64,000 bases of DNA from JAEZDC01 sp036676415 (GCA_036676415.1 JAKFCX010000047.1:52290-116289); one strand, 5' to 3'. Positions 44,167-53,521 are shown, numbered from the stretch's first letter. Notes: generated by a model not told the origin, from the sequence alone. Translations and numbers: made by a program.

Positions 44167-44253
44167 CATTAATAAACTCTTGATTTTGAAACTGCTCTCT
44201 CATTTTTCTTCTTCCTTGCTTTCAAAACTAACAATCATTATTCTTGCATTCAG

Positions 44254-45624
44254 ATGAGTAAGATCAAAACAAGTTTTTTCTGTAGTAACTGTGGATATGA
44301 AAGTGCTAAATGGTCAGGCAAATGTCCATCATGCAATCAATGGAATACATTTCTTGAAGAAGTGGTGAGCAAGAATAATCAGAAAGAAGATAACTGGAAG
44401 ACCTATCATTCAGAAAAAAGATCGGTACATGCAGTTAAGTTAGATGAGGTAGTGATCAATGAAGAAAAAAGAATTGTATCAAACGACGGTGAACTAAACA
44501 GGGTGTTAGGTGGTGGTATTGTTCCAGGAAGCATTGTACTAGTTGCAGGTGAACCCGGAATTGGAAAGAGTACATTGTTCCTGCAAAATGGAGTGCAGTT
44601 AAAAGATACTACTGTACTTTATGTAAGTGGTGAAGAAAGTGAGCAGCAAATAAAAATGAGAGCCAACAGGCTGAAAGTTGCCAACGATAATTTTTATATA
44701 CTCACTGAAACATCTACACAGGCGATTTTCCAGGAGATAAAAAAACTAAAGCCAGACCTGGTGATCATCGATTCAATTCAAACATTACAATCAAACCTTA
44801 TTGAATCATCTGCCGGGAGTGTTGCACAGATAAGAGAATGTGCTGCAGAACTTCAACGATTCGCTAAAGAAACAGACACGCCGGTTTTCCTTATCGGTCA
44901 TATTACAAAAGATGGTACAATAGCAGGTCCGAAGATACTTGAGCATATGGTTGACACGGTCCTACAGTTTGAAGGTGACCGACATTACGCTTATAGAATT
45001 CTCAGAACATTAAAGAACCGTTTTGGAAGCACAGCTGAGCTAGGTATTTACGAGATGACAGGTGAGGGAATGAAGATCGTTTCAAATCCCTCAGAGATAT
45101 TACTTACTCAAAGAGATGATCAATTAAGTGGAACTGCCATTGCTGCAACAGTTGAAGGCATGAGACCTTTGCTGATAGAAGTACAGGCACTCGTAACTCA
45201 AAGTGTTTACGGCACACCACAAAGAACGGTGAGTGGATTTGACCTCAGGAGACTTCAGTTACTTTTAGCGGTATTAGAAAAACGTGGAGGCTTTCAATTT
45301 GGAACCAAAGATGTGTTTTTAAATATCGCAGGAGGATTAAAGATCGAAGATCCATCAATCGACCTGGCTGTGATTTGTGCATTGCTTTCTTCTTTTGAAG
45401 ATGTTCCATTACCGCATCAGATATGTTTCGCTGGTGAAATCGGATTGAATGGAGAGATCAGGGCTGTAAATAAAGTAGAGCAGAGAATTGCAGAAGCAGA
45501 AAAACTTGGTTTTGAAAAGATCATCATCTCGGGATATAATAAGAAAAGCTATAACCCAAAAAACTTCAACATCCAGATCCTGGCACTTAACAAAGTGGAA
45601 GAGGTATACAAGCATTTGTTCTGA
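44254..45624 (+). CDS. radA: DNA repair protein RadA
   Basis: 456 aa, full length. The N-terminal zinc finger has Cys10, 13, 24 and 27 ('FFCSNCGYESAKWSGKCPSC'). Walker A 'GEPGIGKST' is at 99-107, the RadA-specific 'KNRFG' at about 254-258, and the C-terminal Lon protease-like domain ends the protein. It promotes branch migration in recombination and helps natural transformation. comF starts 25 bp downstream, which fits a shared role in DNA uptake with comEC elsewhere in the window. Confidence 0.97.
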   Translation: MSKIKTSFFCSNCGYESAKWSGKCPSCNQWNTFLEEVVSKNNQKEDNWKTYHSEKRSVHAVKLDEVVINEEKRIVSNDGELNRVLGGGIVPGSIVLVAGEPGIGKSTLFLQNGVQLKDTTVLYVSGEESEQQIKMRANRLKVANDNFYILTETSTQAIFQEIKKLKPDLVIIDSIQTLQSNLIESSAGSVAQIRECAAELQRFAKETDTPVFLIGHITKDGTIAGPKILEHMVDTVLQFEGDRHYAYRILRTLKNRFGSTAELGIYEMTGEGMKIVSNPSEILLTQRDDQLSGTAIAATVEGMRPLLIEVQALVTQSVYGTPQRTVSGFDLRRLQLLLAVLEKRGGFQFGTKDVFLNIAGGLKIEDPSIDLAVICALLSSFEDVPLPHQICFAGEIGLNGEIRAVNKVEQRIAEAEKLGFEKIIISGYNKKSYNPKNFNIQILALNKVEEVYKHLF

Positions 45625-45648
45625 TCATTCTTATTTGTAAATTGTAAT

Positions 45649-46350
45649 GTGATCAAAACACTGGGCACCTATACAAACGACCTGCTGCATTTGTTCTTTC
45701 CGCATCATTGCACGGGATGTGGGAGTGATGTTGTAGAAGACAAGCAGATGCTTTGTTTACAATGCCAGGCCAAACTTCCTGAAACAAATTTCTTTGGAGC
45801 TGCCGGAAATCCTATTGAAAAAACATTCTATGGAAGGTTGGCTGTTCAGTCTGCAGGAGCAGCTTACTATTTTACAAAAGACTCGTTGATCCAGCACCTG
45901 GTTACGGAACTTAAATATCGCAACAACCCCGATATTGGAATTTATCTTGGCAAGCTCACAGCTTATCAAATGCAGAAGAGCGATCGTTTTAACTCAGTTG
46001 AGTGTATTATTCCACTACCGCTGAATAATAAGAAACTTTGGAAACGAGGCTATAACCAGGCTGCACTCATTTGTGAGGGATTATCATCTGTATTAAACGT
46101 TCCTGTAATAACCAATGCAGTATCAAGAAAACTCTTCACCGAAACCCAGACCAAAAAAGACAGGGTAAGCAGGTGGCAAAGTATGCAGGATGTATTTGAA
46201 GTCAGCAACACTTCCCTTCTTGAAAATAAACATGTGCTTCTGGTAGATGATATTATTACTACCGGGGCAACCTTAGAGGCTTGCGGAACGGTTATGTTGC
46301 AGGTTCCTAATCTTAAGCTGAGTATTGTCACAGTAGCATGGACCATTTAA
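45649..46350 (+). CDS. comF: ComF family amidophosphoribosyltransferase-like protein
   Basis: 233 aa with GTG start. The zinc finger shows Cys21, 24, 36 and 39 ('CTGCGSDVVEDKQMLCLQCQ'). The phosphoribosyltransferase-like domain has 'IIPLPLNNKKLWKRGYNQAA' and the PRPP loop 'VLLVDDIITTGAT' (about 196-208). Family members are needed for DNA uptake in naturally competent bacteria. It overlaps the extended frame of the next gene, and that gene's true start is 48 bp after this stop. Confidence 0.9.
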   Translation: MIKTLGTYTNDLLHLFFPHHCTGCGSDVVEDKQMLCLQCQAKLPETNFFGAAGNPIEKTFYGRLAVQSAGAAYYFTKDSLIQHLVTELKYRNNPDIGIYLGKLTAYQMQKSDRFNSVECIIPLPLNNKKLWKRGYNQAALICEGLSSVLNVPVITNAVSRKLFTETQTKKDRVSRWQSMQDVFEVSNTSLLENKHVLLVDDIITTGATLEACGTVMLQVPNLKLSIVTVAWTI

Positions 46351-46397
46351 CGACTCAACTGCTCTTCATTCCACGATTTTCATGTAGGTTTGGTGTG

Positions 46398-47789
46398 ATG
46401 AGAAAGTTGCTTATTTTTCTTTGCCTTGTATTCGTCTTTTCCAGTTGTAAAAAGACAGGCTTCATTACAACACCAGATGCTTTTTTAAGAACATCAACAG
46501 ATTCGTTGCATTTTGACACCGTGTTCACTACCACAGGATCCATCACTCAATTCATAAAAATATTCAACCCGAATGATCAGAAGCTAAAATTGAGTAATGT
46601 TCAGTTGATGGGTGGAGTTTCATCAGCATTTAAATTAAATGTCGATGGAAGTCCAGGAGTTAACTTTAACGAAATAGAAATTCAACCAAACGATAGCATC
46701 TATGCTTTTGTAACAGTCAGCATCAATCCAACGTCAGCCACACTTCCTTTTGTGGTGCAGGATAGTATTCGTATAACTTATAATGGTAATGTTAGATTTG
46801 TTCAACTGGATGCTTTTGGAAGAAATGCAAATTTTTACAGAGGTAGAAGAATTACATCGGATACAACCTGGAACAATGATCTGCCTTTTGTTATTCTAAA
46901 CGGACTTTCAATTGACCAGGGAAGAATACTCACCATCAGCAAAGGCACCAAAATATACGTACACGCCGATGCACCGATTATTGTTGATGGAACGATTAAA
47001 GCAATTGGTGAAAAATACGACAGTACGAGAATTATTTTCCAGGGTGACAGGTTAGATGAGCCTTATAGAAATTATCCGGGAAGCTGGCCTGGAATTATTT
47101 TTAGAACAACAAGCCGTGATAATGAGCTACAATTTGTAACATTAAAAAATGCTTACCAGGGAGTTGTAACACAAAATCCATCTTCAACAACTAATCCAAA
47201 GCTTATACTTAACGAATGTATATTCCATAACATTTATGATGTGGCGGTAGGAGGAATCAACAGCAGCATTTCAGCAAGAAACTGTGAGATCACCCAGGCT
47301 GGCTATAATGTTTTTTTGGTAGGAGGTGATTACACCTTCAACCATTGCACTATCGCAAGCTATGGTAGTTATTATTTGCAGCACAAAAACCCGGTTCTTG
47401 TGTTGAGTGATATGAACGGAGCTACTCCATTACCACTAAATGCATCTTTCAAAAACTCGATCATATATGGAGATGGTGGCATTGTAGACGATGAGATAGT
47501 AGTTAACAGAAAGGGAACATTACCGTTTACCGCTACATTCGAAAATGTTTTGTATAAGATGAAAAGCGCTGATCCTGCTATATTGAGTTTCAGTGGAAAC
47601 AAATTAAAAAATGTGTCCCCATTATTTGATACCATCAATACAAATAAGCCGCTGTATAACTTCAGGTTAAGAGATAATTCACCTGCGATAAACAAAGCAG
47701 GTGTTATTGGAATTCCGCTTTTTGATCTGGATGGCAAAAACAGGAACATTGGTACTGCACCGGATTTAGGTGCTTATGAAAGACAGTAG
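46398..47789 (+). CDS. Hypothetical lipoprotein with right-handed beta-helix
   Basis: 463 aa from ATG at 46398 (MRKLLIFLCLVFVFSSC), a lipoprotein signal with Cys17; the frame also extends to 46338 without that signal. Parallel-helix features include 'ILTISKGTKIYVHADAPIIV', 'PGSWPGIIFRTTSRDNELQF', 'NPKLILNECIFHNIYDVAVG' and 'ISARNCEITQAGYNVFLVGG'. The end 'IGTAPDLGAYERQ' is the usual close of choice-of-anchor/PbH1 proteins. An immunoglobulin-like domain lies at about 20-140. Surface or periplasmic, function unknown. Confidence 0.85.
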   Translation: MRKLLIFLCLVFVFSSCKKTGFITTPDAFLRTSTDSLHFDTVFTTTGSITQFIKIFNPNDQKLKLSNVQLMGGVSSAFKLNVDGSPGVNFNEIEIQPNDSIYAFVTVSINPTSATLPFVVQDSIRITYNGNVRFVQLDAFGRNANFYRGRRITSDTTWNNDLPFVILNGLSIDQGRILTISKGTKIYVHADAPIIVDGTIKAIGEKYDSTRIIFQGDRLDEPYRNYPGSWPGIIFRTTSRDNELQFVTLKNAYQGVVTQNPSSTTNPKLILNECIFHNIYDVAVGGINSSISARNCEITQAGYNVFLVGGDYTFNHCTIASYGSYYLQHKNPVLVLSDMNGATPLPLNASFKNSIIYGDGGIVDDEIVVNRKGTLPFTATFENVLYKMKSADPAILSFSGNKLKNVSPLFDTINTNKPLYNFRLRDNSPAINKAGVIGIPLFDLDGKNRNIGTAPDLGAYERQ

Positions 47790-47818
47790 TAGTATTTTTA
47801 CATTTCTAAATTCTTTGT

Positions 47819-48352
47819 ATGAAAAATTTATTGCTTGCGGCCCTGGTAATTTTTGGTGTGGTTGCATTTAAAGGTGGTGTAAAAACGATTTATTCTTTCC
47901 AGGTTAAATCGCTTGATGGCAGTACAATAAACTTCAAGGATTTTAAGGGCAAGAAGATCATGATTGTAAATACTGCTTCGAAATGTGGTAACACACCTCA
48001 ATACGAAGATCTGGAAAAGCTATATCAGCAGTATAAGGACAAATTGGTGATCGTAGGATTTCCGGCGAATAATTTCGGGCAACAGGAACCTGGAACCAAT
48101 GAAGAGATTGAAGAGTTCTGCAAAAAAAATTATGGTGTTACGTTTCTCATGGCTGAAAAGGTCTCTGTGAAAGGTGATGATATTGCTCCAATCTATCAGT
48201 TCCTGGCTGATGAAGCAAAGAAAAAAGGCATTGAAGATCCTGTGAAATGGAATTTTACAAAATTCTTATTGGATGAAAAAGGAAACCTGATCACCGTTAT
48301 TCATCATAAGACAAAACCACTCAGTGAAGACGTAATTAAATATTTCAAATAA
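47819..48352 (+). CDS. Glutathione peroxidase family protein (Cys form)
   Basis: 177 aa. An N-terminal hydrophobic stretch (MKNLLLAALVIFGVVAFKGG) suggests export. The active site has Cys56 ('NTASKCGNTPQYEDL'), Gln88/89 in 'FPANNFGQQEPG' and Trp144-Asn145 ('PVKWNFTKFL'). It reduces hydroperoxides, probably with thioredoxin rather than glutathione, as is usual for bacterial Cys-type members. A bidirectional terminator closes it. Confidence 0.93.
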   Translation: MKNLLLAALVIFGVVAFKGGVKTIYSFQVKSLDGSTINFKDFKGKKIMIVNTASKCGNTPQYEDLEKLYQQYKDKLVIVGFPANNFGQQEPGTNEEIEEFCKKNYGVTFLMAEKVSVKGDDIAPIYQFLADEAKKKGIEDPVKWNFTKFLLDEKGNLITVIHHKTKPLSEDVIKYFK

Positions 48353-48382
48353 AATAAAAGCCGCATCTGCGGCTTTTATTTT
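48351..48382. terminator. Bidirectional terminator between the peroxidase and a hypothetical lipoprotein
   Basis: A 15-bp perfect stem (48351-48365 with 48368-48382) with a 2-nt loop as written, A-rich on one side and T-rich on the other, placed between convergent genes. Confidence 0.9.
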
Positions 48383-48741
48383 GAGGTTACCACGATTTTT
48401 TGTGATACAGTTGGTGGATTATCCCACAAAGCACATATTGCACAACCGTTATCATCATCCTTTGTCAGCCTGAAAGAAAATTCATCGCCGACTTTCAGAT
48501 CTTGCTTTCTAAAGTTGCAGGTATTAGCTACCACAAATACATTATTGTATACAGGTGTTGCTGCAGACTGCTGCCAGGATGTTTGTCCAAGATGATGTTG
48601 CGAAGCATCCAATATCTGTACTACATCACTTGCACAACTCGAATGAACCAACTTGCCTTTAATTGTTGGGCCATAACCATTTTTCTCACAGGAGAAGAAC
48701 ATAAAGCAAATGGAGATTACCAGTAACAAAGCATTTCTCAT
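48376..48741 (-). CDS. Hypothetical small lipoprotein
   Basis: 121 aa, lipoprotein signal MRNALLLVISICFMFFSC with Cys18. The rest has four Cys, among them 'VHSSCASDVVQI', 'VANTCNFRKQDL' and 'NGCAICALW', likely two disulfides. It resembles no family I can name. Convergent with the peroxidase gene. Confidence 0.7.
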   Translation of the reverse strand: MRNALLLVISICFMFFSCEKNGYGPTIKGKLVHSSCASDVVQILDASQHHLGQTSWQQSAATPVYNNVFVVANTCNFRKQDLKVGDEFSFRLTKDDDNGCAICALWDNPPTVSQKIVVTSK

Positions 48742-48791
48742 AGATCTCTTTTTCTTACATGATAGCTAAGAGAGTTCAATCGTTGCATCTA

Positions 48792-48821
48792 TAAAATAAA
48801 AAAGCCAGCTGTACCGCTGGC
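48792..48821 (-). terminator. Intrinsic terminator of the BAX inhibitor gene
   Basis: GCCAGC (48804-48809) pairs with GCTGGC (48816-48821); on the minus strand the stem is followed by a T-run (48792-48803). It is 20 bp after the gene's stop. Confidence 0.85.
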
Positions 48822-48841
48822 AATTTTAAGGTCTTTAAATG

Positions 48842-49624
48842 TTAATCCCTGCTGGCAAACCTGCTGAGCAAACGTAATATTTCTATATATAACCATACGA
48901 TTGTAACAAGTAATCCAAAAGCACCATACCACTCCATGTATTTCGGTGCACCCATTTCTTCTCCCATTTCAATTCTTTCAAAATCCAATATAAGATTCAG
49001 TGCTGCAATTGCGATGATGAAAAACGAGATGCCGTATCCTAATAAACTATTATCACCTAATGACATGAATGAAGGATATGCTCCAAAAAAACTCATTGCC
49101 CATAATACAACATAAAACAACATGATACCAACGGTAGCGGTAAGCAAAATTGACTTGAACTTTTGCGTAGGCTTAATGATCCTGAAATTATATAACAGGA
49201 ACATTGCAATGGCAACACAAAATGTAAGACCTACAGCCTGCATTACAATTCCAGGATAACTTTCCTTAAACATATCATTGATCACCACCGATAACGCTCC
49301 AAGAAATAAACCTTCCAGTATTCCGTAAGCCGGTGCAAGAAATCCTGACCAGTTAGGTTTGAAGCTGATAACAAGGCCAACGATCAGACCTCCAATCATT
49401 CCTCCCCATAAATATGGCATTACAACACTATAATTTTGATCGATCGATTTTGTAAACAAATACCACGTATAAGTTGCTCCGGCCAATACCATCAGCAAGA
49501 GAAAACCAAATTTATTAATGGCTCCTCTGACAGTCATGGTACCATTCAACTCCTGCTCATTACTTAATGAACGGTTGAATATTTTTTCTGATAACGTAGG
49601 GTTTCCAGATTTAAGGAATGACAT
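48842..49624 (-). CDS. Bax inhibitor-1/YccA family membrane protein
   Basis: 260 aa with seven membrane helices. Family-like segments are 'GMIGGLIVGLVISFKPNWSG', 'APAYGILEGLFLGALSVVIN', 'GIVMQAVGLTFCVAIAMFLL' and 'LILDFERIEMGEEMGAPKYM', the last with the conserved acidic pair. Related proteins are pH-sensitive calcium channels; the bacterial role is unclear. Single gene with its own terminator. Confidence 0.92.
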   Translation of the reverse strand: MSFLKSGNPTLSEKIFNRSLSNEQELNGTMTVRGAINKFGFLLLMVLAGATYTWYLFTKSIDQNYSVVMPYLWGGMIGGLIVGLVISFKPNWSGFLAPAYGILEGLFLGALSVVINDMFKESYPGIVMQAVGLTFCVAIAMFLLYNFRIIKPTQKFKSILLTATVGIMLFYVVLWAMSFFGAYPSFMSLGDNSLLGYGISFFIIAIAALNLILDFERIEMGEEMGAPKYMEWYGAFGLLVTIVWLYIEILRLLSRFASRD

Positions 49625-49654
49625 ATTTAAAATTTTGAATGAAATTAGTAAAAA

Positions 49655-50527
49655 TTACTTTCGAACTGCAATGAGTGATTTATCATTTTTCCTGATCTTG
49701 GGATACTGATCAGCAGTCTCAAAAATATATCCCTTTTTCGATTGTAGTATAGATATCATCTTAGCAAGTGAATCTCTGTTATTAGGTTCTTTAAACATAC
49801 GATCATGGGCCAGTAACACCACATGATTTTTTACCAGCGAGGTATTAGTTTCAACTGCAGTGATCACTTCTTCAGCCATTGCCTCAGCACTTTGTATCGG
49901 TTCATTTTTCCTGTTGAAATGCCATTCAACATCCCAACCAAAAACATCATAACCCATTGAGTCCATCAGCTTTGATAAAGGCCTGGTTAATTTTGTTGTT
50001 CTAGTAGTGTTCTCAACTACCCATACATTATTGCCAGGGAATCTTGCAATTGGATTTTTAAAACGAAGTGAATCATGAACACGCAAAAAATCGGCTAACG
50101 CATTATTCGGATTTGAATAAAAACTTTCATAGCGATTATGTCCTGCATGTGTAAAACTGTGATTGGCAAACAAGAAATGACGCATGTCTTTTTTCATGGT
50201 ATCCATGATCTTTTTGCCGGGTTTAAGGGTGGCATGTTCGCCAACGAGGAAAAAAGTTGCCTTTACACCTTTACTCTTGCAGGTGTTATAACAATTTAAT
50301 GTACCTGCATCTGGTCCATCATCAAAAGTTAAATAAACATATCGTAAATTACTATCCTTTGAAGCGGAAGAATTTTGAGTAACCAGGCTATCAGTAGAAT
50401 ATCCTGATGTGCTGGTTGCTTTATTTGAACTCGTTTTTGAAACGGATTTGTCTTTATTAAAGATGTTATGGCATGCTGCAAAACCAAGCACCGCTATAAC
50501 AGCAAAGCCAAAATATTTCTTATCCAT
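49655..50527 (-). CDS. NodB-domain polysaccharide deacetylase lipoprotein
   Basis: 290 aa. Signal MDKKYFGFAVIAVLGFAAC with Cys19, then a Ser/Thr-rich linker. The NodB domain has Asp69-Asp70 ('YLTFDDGPDAG') and His123/His127 ('NHSFTHAGH') for metal binding. 'RFPGNNVWVVE' and 'GWDVEWHF' follow as later motifs. It should remove acetyl groups from a cell-wall or surface glycan in the envelope. Second deacetylase-like gene of the window; the other (30157) lacks a signal. Confidence 0.88.
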   Translation of the reverse strand: MDKKYFGFAVIAVLGFAACHNIFNKDKSVSKTSSNKATSTSGYSTDSLVTQNSSASKDSNLRYVYLTFDDGPDAGTLNCYNTCKSKGVKATFFLVGEHATLKPGKKIMDTMKKDMRHFLFANHSFTHAGHNRYESFYSNPNNALADFLRVHDSLRFKNPIARFPGNNVWVVENTTRTTKLTRPLSKLMDSMGYDVFGWDVEWHFNRKNEPIQSAEAMAEEVITAVETNTSLVKNHVVLLAHDRMFKEPNNRDSLAKMISILQSKKGYIFETADQYPKIRKNDKSLIAVRK

Positions 50528-50688
50528 ATAAATTGTAGGGTCTGAAACCAGAACTAAATTAGAATATAAACAGAATCACTAAAAGATGATATAGTCAATT
50601 TGCAAGGATTTAACGGAAACTTCAGGATGACGAGGATCAGATAAACAGAGAGAAATACATTTAACTTAGCAAGCCAAATACAAACAAG

Positions 50689-52533
50689 ATGAGAAAAGAA
50701 GCACTGTTGCAGGATGTAGTAATAAAATTTGCCGGAGATAGTGGAGATGGAATGCAGCTAACGGGTCAGCAATTCACTAACAATACAGCACTTTTAGGAA
50801 TAGACCTGGCAACTTTTCCGGATTTTCCGGCTGAGATCAGGGCACCCCAAGGTACACTGGCCGGTGTAAGTGGATTCCAGTTACGATTCAGTAGCGACAG
50901 GGTTTTTACTCCTGGTGATATGTGTGATGTTTTGGTAGCGATGAATGCTGCTGCTTTGAAAGCCAACCTTAGAAGTTTGAAGACCGGCGGTAAGATCATT
51001 GCAAATGTGGATGGTTTTGACTCTAAGAATTTAAGACTTGCCAATTACCCTGATGGAGTAAATCCGCTGGAAGATAACAGCCTTGGATCGTATGAAGTGA
51101 TTAAGGTAGATGTAACCAAGCTAACCCGTGAGGCCCTGAAAGATTTCCCTGAATTAGGCGTGAAAGAGAGAGACCGTGCGAAAAATATGTTCGTTCTGGG
51201 ATTTGTTTATTGGATGTACAATCGTTCTCTGGAAAATACACTCACTTTCCTCAAAGAAAAATTCGGCAAAAAGGATACGATCTTACAAAGTAATATTAAA
51301 GTATTGCAGGCCGGATACAATTATGGCGATACAACAGAAACTTTCACTACCAGGTATAAAGTTGAAAAAGCGAAGCTTCCGGCAGGTCAATACAGGAGCA
51401 TTATGGGCAACCAGGCTTTATCATTAGGATTAATTGCAGCCAGTGAGAAAAGTGGCTTACCGATTTTTCTTGGAACCTATCCTATAACTCCTGCCACAGA
51501 CATTTTGCATGATCTGAGCAAGTATAAAAACTTTGGCGTGAGAACATTCCAGGCAGAGGATGAAATTGCAGGAATTACATCTGCTATCGGTGCTGCATAT
51601 GGTGGAGCGTTAGGTATTACTACAACTTCAGGACCCGGTATGGCTTTGAAAGGTGAAGCAATGGGTTTAGCAATGATGTTAGAAATTCCATTGGTCATTG
51701 TAAATATTCAGCGTGGCGGGCCATCAACAGGATTGCCAACAAAGACTGAACAAAGTGATTTGATGCAGGCATATTATGGAAGAAATGGTGAATGTCCAAT
51801 GCCAATCATTGCTTCTTCAACACCGAGTGATTGTTTTGAAGTTGCTTATGAAGCAGTCAGAATAGCGGTGCAACACATGACTCCGGTAATTTTGTTGAGT
51901 GATGGATACATTGCCAATGGTGCAGAGCCATGGAAATTTCCTAAGAGCGAAGATCTTCCTCCTATCGAAGTGAAATTTAAAACAAAACTGAACGAAGGAG
52001 AAGAAAAATACCAGTCATATGCAAGAGATGAAAAACTGGCCAGGCCCTGGGCTGTTCCTGGAACACCTGGACTTGAACATAGAATTGGTGGATTAGAAAA
52101 ACAGAACATTACTGGTAATATCAGTTATGAAGCAGAAAACCATGAGCTAATGGTACACCTGAGACAGCAGAAGGTTGATATGATTGCTGATTATATTCCG
52201 GCTCAAAAAATAGATACCGGAGTAGAAAAAGGTAAAGTGCTGGTCATTGGATGGGGTTCAACTTTTGGAGCTATAAAAAGTGCTGTGCTTGAATTAAATG
52301 CACAGGGTTATGAAGTTGGTCATACACATTTGAGATATGTAAGGCCTTTCCCTAAAAACCTTGGAGAAATAATAAAGAATTTTGATAAAGTGGTTGTTCC
52401 TGAAATCAATAACGGCCAACTTATAAAGATCATCCGTGATCAGTTTCTTGTGGATGCAAAGCCATATAATAAAATACAAGGTGTACCGATCACCAAAACT
52501 GAATTGATAGATTTTATCACAAAGATGTTGTAA
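50689..52533 (+). CDS. korA: 2-oxoacid:ferredoxin oxidoreductase, fused gamma-alpha subunit
   Basis: 614 aa. The N-terminal gamma domain (about 10-185) has 'VVIKFAGDSGDGMQLTGQQF'. The alpha (pyrimidine-binding) domain starts near 'MGNQALSLGLIAASEKSGLP' and has 'TYPITPATDILHDLSKYKNF', 'TTSGPGMALKGEAMGLAMML' and 'NIQRGGPSTGLPTKTEQSDL'. With a beta subunit it oxidises 2-oxoglutarate or another 2-oxoacid to the acyl-CoA, reducing ferredoxin. The beta subunit, usually next door, is not here: a terminator follows directly. Confidence 0.93.
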   Translation: MRKEALLQDVVIKFAGDSGDGMQLTGQQFTNNTALLGIDLATFPDFPAEIRAPQGTLAGVSGFQLRFSSDRVFTPGDMCDVLVAMNAAALKANLRSLKTGGKIIANVDGFDSKNLRLANYPDGVNPLEDNSLGSYEVIKVDVTKLTREALKDFPELGVKERDRAKNMFVLGFVYWMYNRSLENTLTFLKEKFGKKDTILQSNIKVLQAGYNYGDTTETFTTRYKVEKAKLPAGQYRSIMGNQALSLGLIAASEKSGLPIFLGTYPITPATDILHDLSKYKNFGVRTFQAEDEIAGITSAIGAAYGGALGITTTSGPGMALKGEAMGLAMMLEIPLVIVNIQRGGPSTGLPTKTEQSDLMQAYYGRNGECPMPIIASSTPSDCFEVAYEAVRIAVQHMTPVILLSDGYIANGAEPWKFPKSEDLPPIEVKFKTKLNEGEEKYQSYARDEKLARPWAVPGTPGLEHRIGGLEKQNITGNISYEAENHELMVHLRQQKVDMIADYIPAQKIDTGVEKGKVLVIGWGSTFGAIKSAVLELNAQGYEVGHTHLRYVRPFPKNLGEIIKNFDKVVVPEINNGQLIKIIRDQFLVDAKPYNKIQGVPITKTELIDFITKML

Positions 52534-52536
52534 AGA

Positions 52537-52562
52537 AAAAAGCCGCTTTCAGCGGCTTTTTA
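52537..52562. terminator. Terminator after korA
   Basis: Stem AAAAAGCCGCT (52537-52547) with AGCGGCTTTTT (52551-52561), loop TTC, 4 bp after the korA stop; also suits the minus-strand gene that ends at 52579. Confidence 0.9.
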
Positions 52563-52578
52563 ATTGTTATTAAACTCC

Positions 52579-53469
52579 TTAATTAATCCTTGTTCTTCCT
52601 AGGTTGATGGCAACTTTAATATTGAAAGTGAAGAAGCCATCTTTTGATTTTGAACTAGCCCTTGTATCTCCAACGTCAATGACCACAGTCGTCGGCTTTT
52701 CGCCACTACGATCATATAATTGCCTGGCTAATGCAGCATTGGCTCCAGAAAGATTGGTATCAAACCATGCAGGATCGACATAAAAAGTGCTGGCATCATC
52801 AAGATAATCTGAGAAGGTTTTATTATACAGTAATTCTGCTCTAACAGTCAAAAGCTGGGCAGCATCGTACTTAACTCCTATCCCGCCAATAATACTGGAA
52901 GTATAAAGTTTATATGGTCGTGTATCTTTCAGATATGTTTCTGTTTCCGGAAAACCTTGTCCTTCAGTACGTAAGGGTTGGAGGTCAATCCATCTGCCAT
53001 TCAAAAGTGCCTGCGGATTAAAAGAAAGAAATCCTAAACCTGCTGCAATATAGGGTGAGAATTTCGGCAGTTCATCATAATACTTAAGCATCAAAGGATG
53101 AAACTCCCCTATCAAAGCAATTTGCCTGATAGAGGTCTTATAGCTAAGGTTTCTCCATTTATGTAACCCCAAACTATCAGCTCCGGCAATATTTCCATAA
53201 GTCAGCTCAAGCCTGACGCCTGCAATATTCTGATACATTGCCCCTACGTAAAAGCTTGCATTTGATTTAGCAGATTTAAGATTGGGAATAAATCCTTTCT
53301 TAGAACCCACATCGGTTACACTCATCATAAGACCAGCAGATGCTCCTACTTCCCAAATGATGTCTTTATCGTAGTAATTATTATTGTAATAATAATACTG
53401 GGATTTTGCTGTAATCACCGACGAAAAGATCAAAAGCGCTGTGGTAACAATTCTCATTTTTGTTTGCAT
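52579..53469 (-). CDS. Outer membrane beta-barrel protein (DUF6089-like)
   Basis: 296 aa with a signal peptide (MQTKMRIVTTALLIFSSVITAKSQ). The mature protein starts with a Tyr/Asn-rich run ('YYYYNNNYYD') and then strand-like segments 'WEVGASAGLMMSVTDVGSKK', 'FYVGAMYQNIAGVRLELTYG', 'FSPYIAAGLGFLSFNPQAL' and the end 'FNIKVAINLGRTRIN'. This matches the porin-type barrel found in many Bacteroidota genomes. Function unknown. Convergent with korA. Confidence 0.8.
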   Translation of the reverse strand: MQTKMRIVTTALLIFSSVITAKSQYYYYNNNYYDKDIIWEVGASAGLMMSVTDVGSKKGFIPNLKSAKSNASFYVGAMYQNIAGVRLELTYGNIAGADSLGLHKWRNLSYKTSIRQIALIGEFHPLMLKYYDELPKFSPYIAAGLGFLSFNPQALLNGRWIDLQPLRTEGQGFPETETYLKDTRPYKLYTSSIIGGIGVKYDAAQLLTVRAELLYNKTFSDYLDDASTFYVDPAWFDTNLSGANAALARQLYDRSGEKPTTVVIDVGDTRASSKSKDGFFTFNIKVAINLGRTRIN

Positions 53470-53521
53470 AAACTTTTAATCCTGGTTATTAATTGGTGCA
53501 AATAACGAAAAAAAGATTCGT

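Larger units (their letters stand above)
43937..44253. other. 317-bp intergenic region with palindrome, promoter-like boxes and hairpin
   Basis: Divergent gap between the Zn peptidase and radA. It holds an 18-bp perfect palindrome (44027-44044), a Bacteroidota promoter-like pair (44079-44108) and a hairpin followed by TTTT (44140-44165). No protein-coding frame is convincing. Confidence 0.6.

Noticed and set aside
44254..45624. Possible Lon protease annotation from the C-terminal domain
   Set aside because: Zinc finger, Walker A and KNRFG motif identify RadA; the Lon-like domain is normal for RadA.
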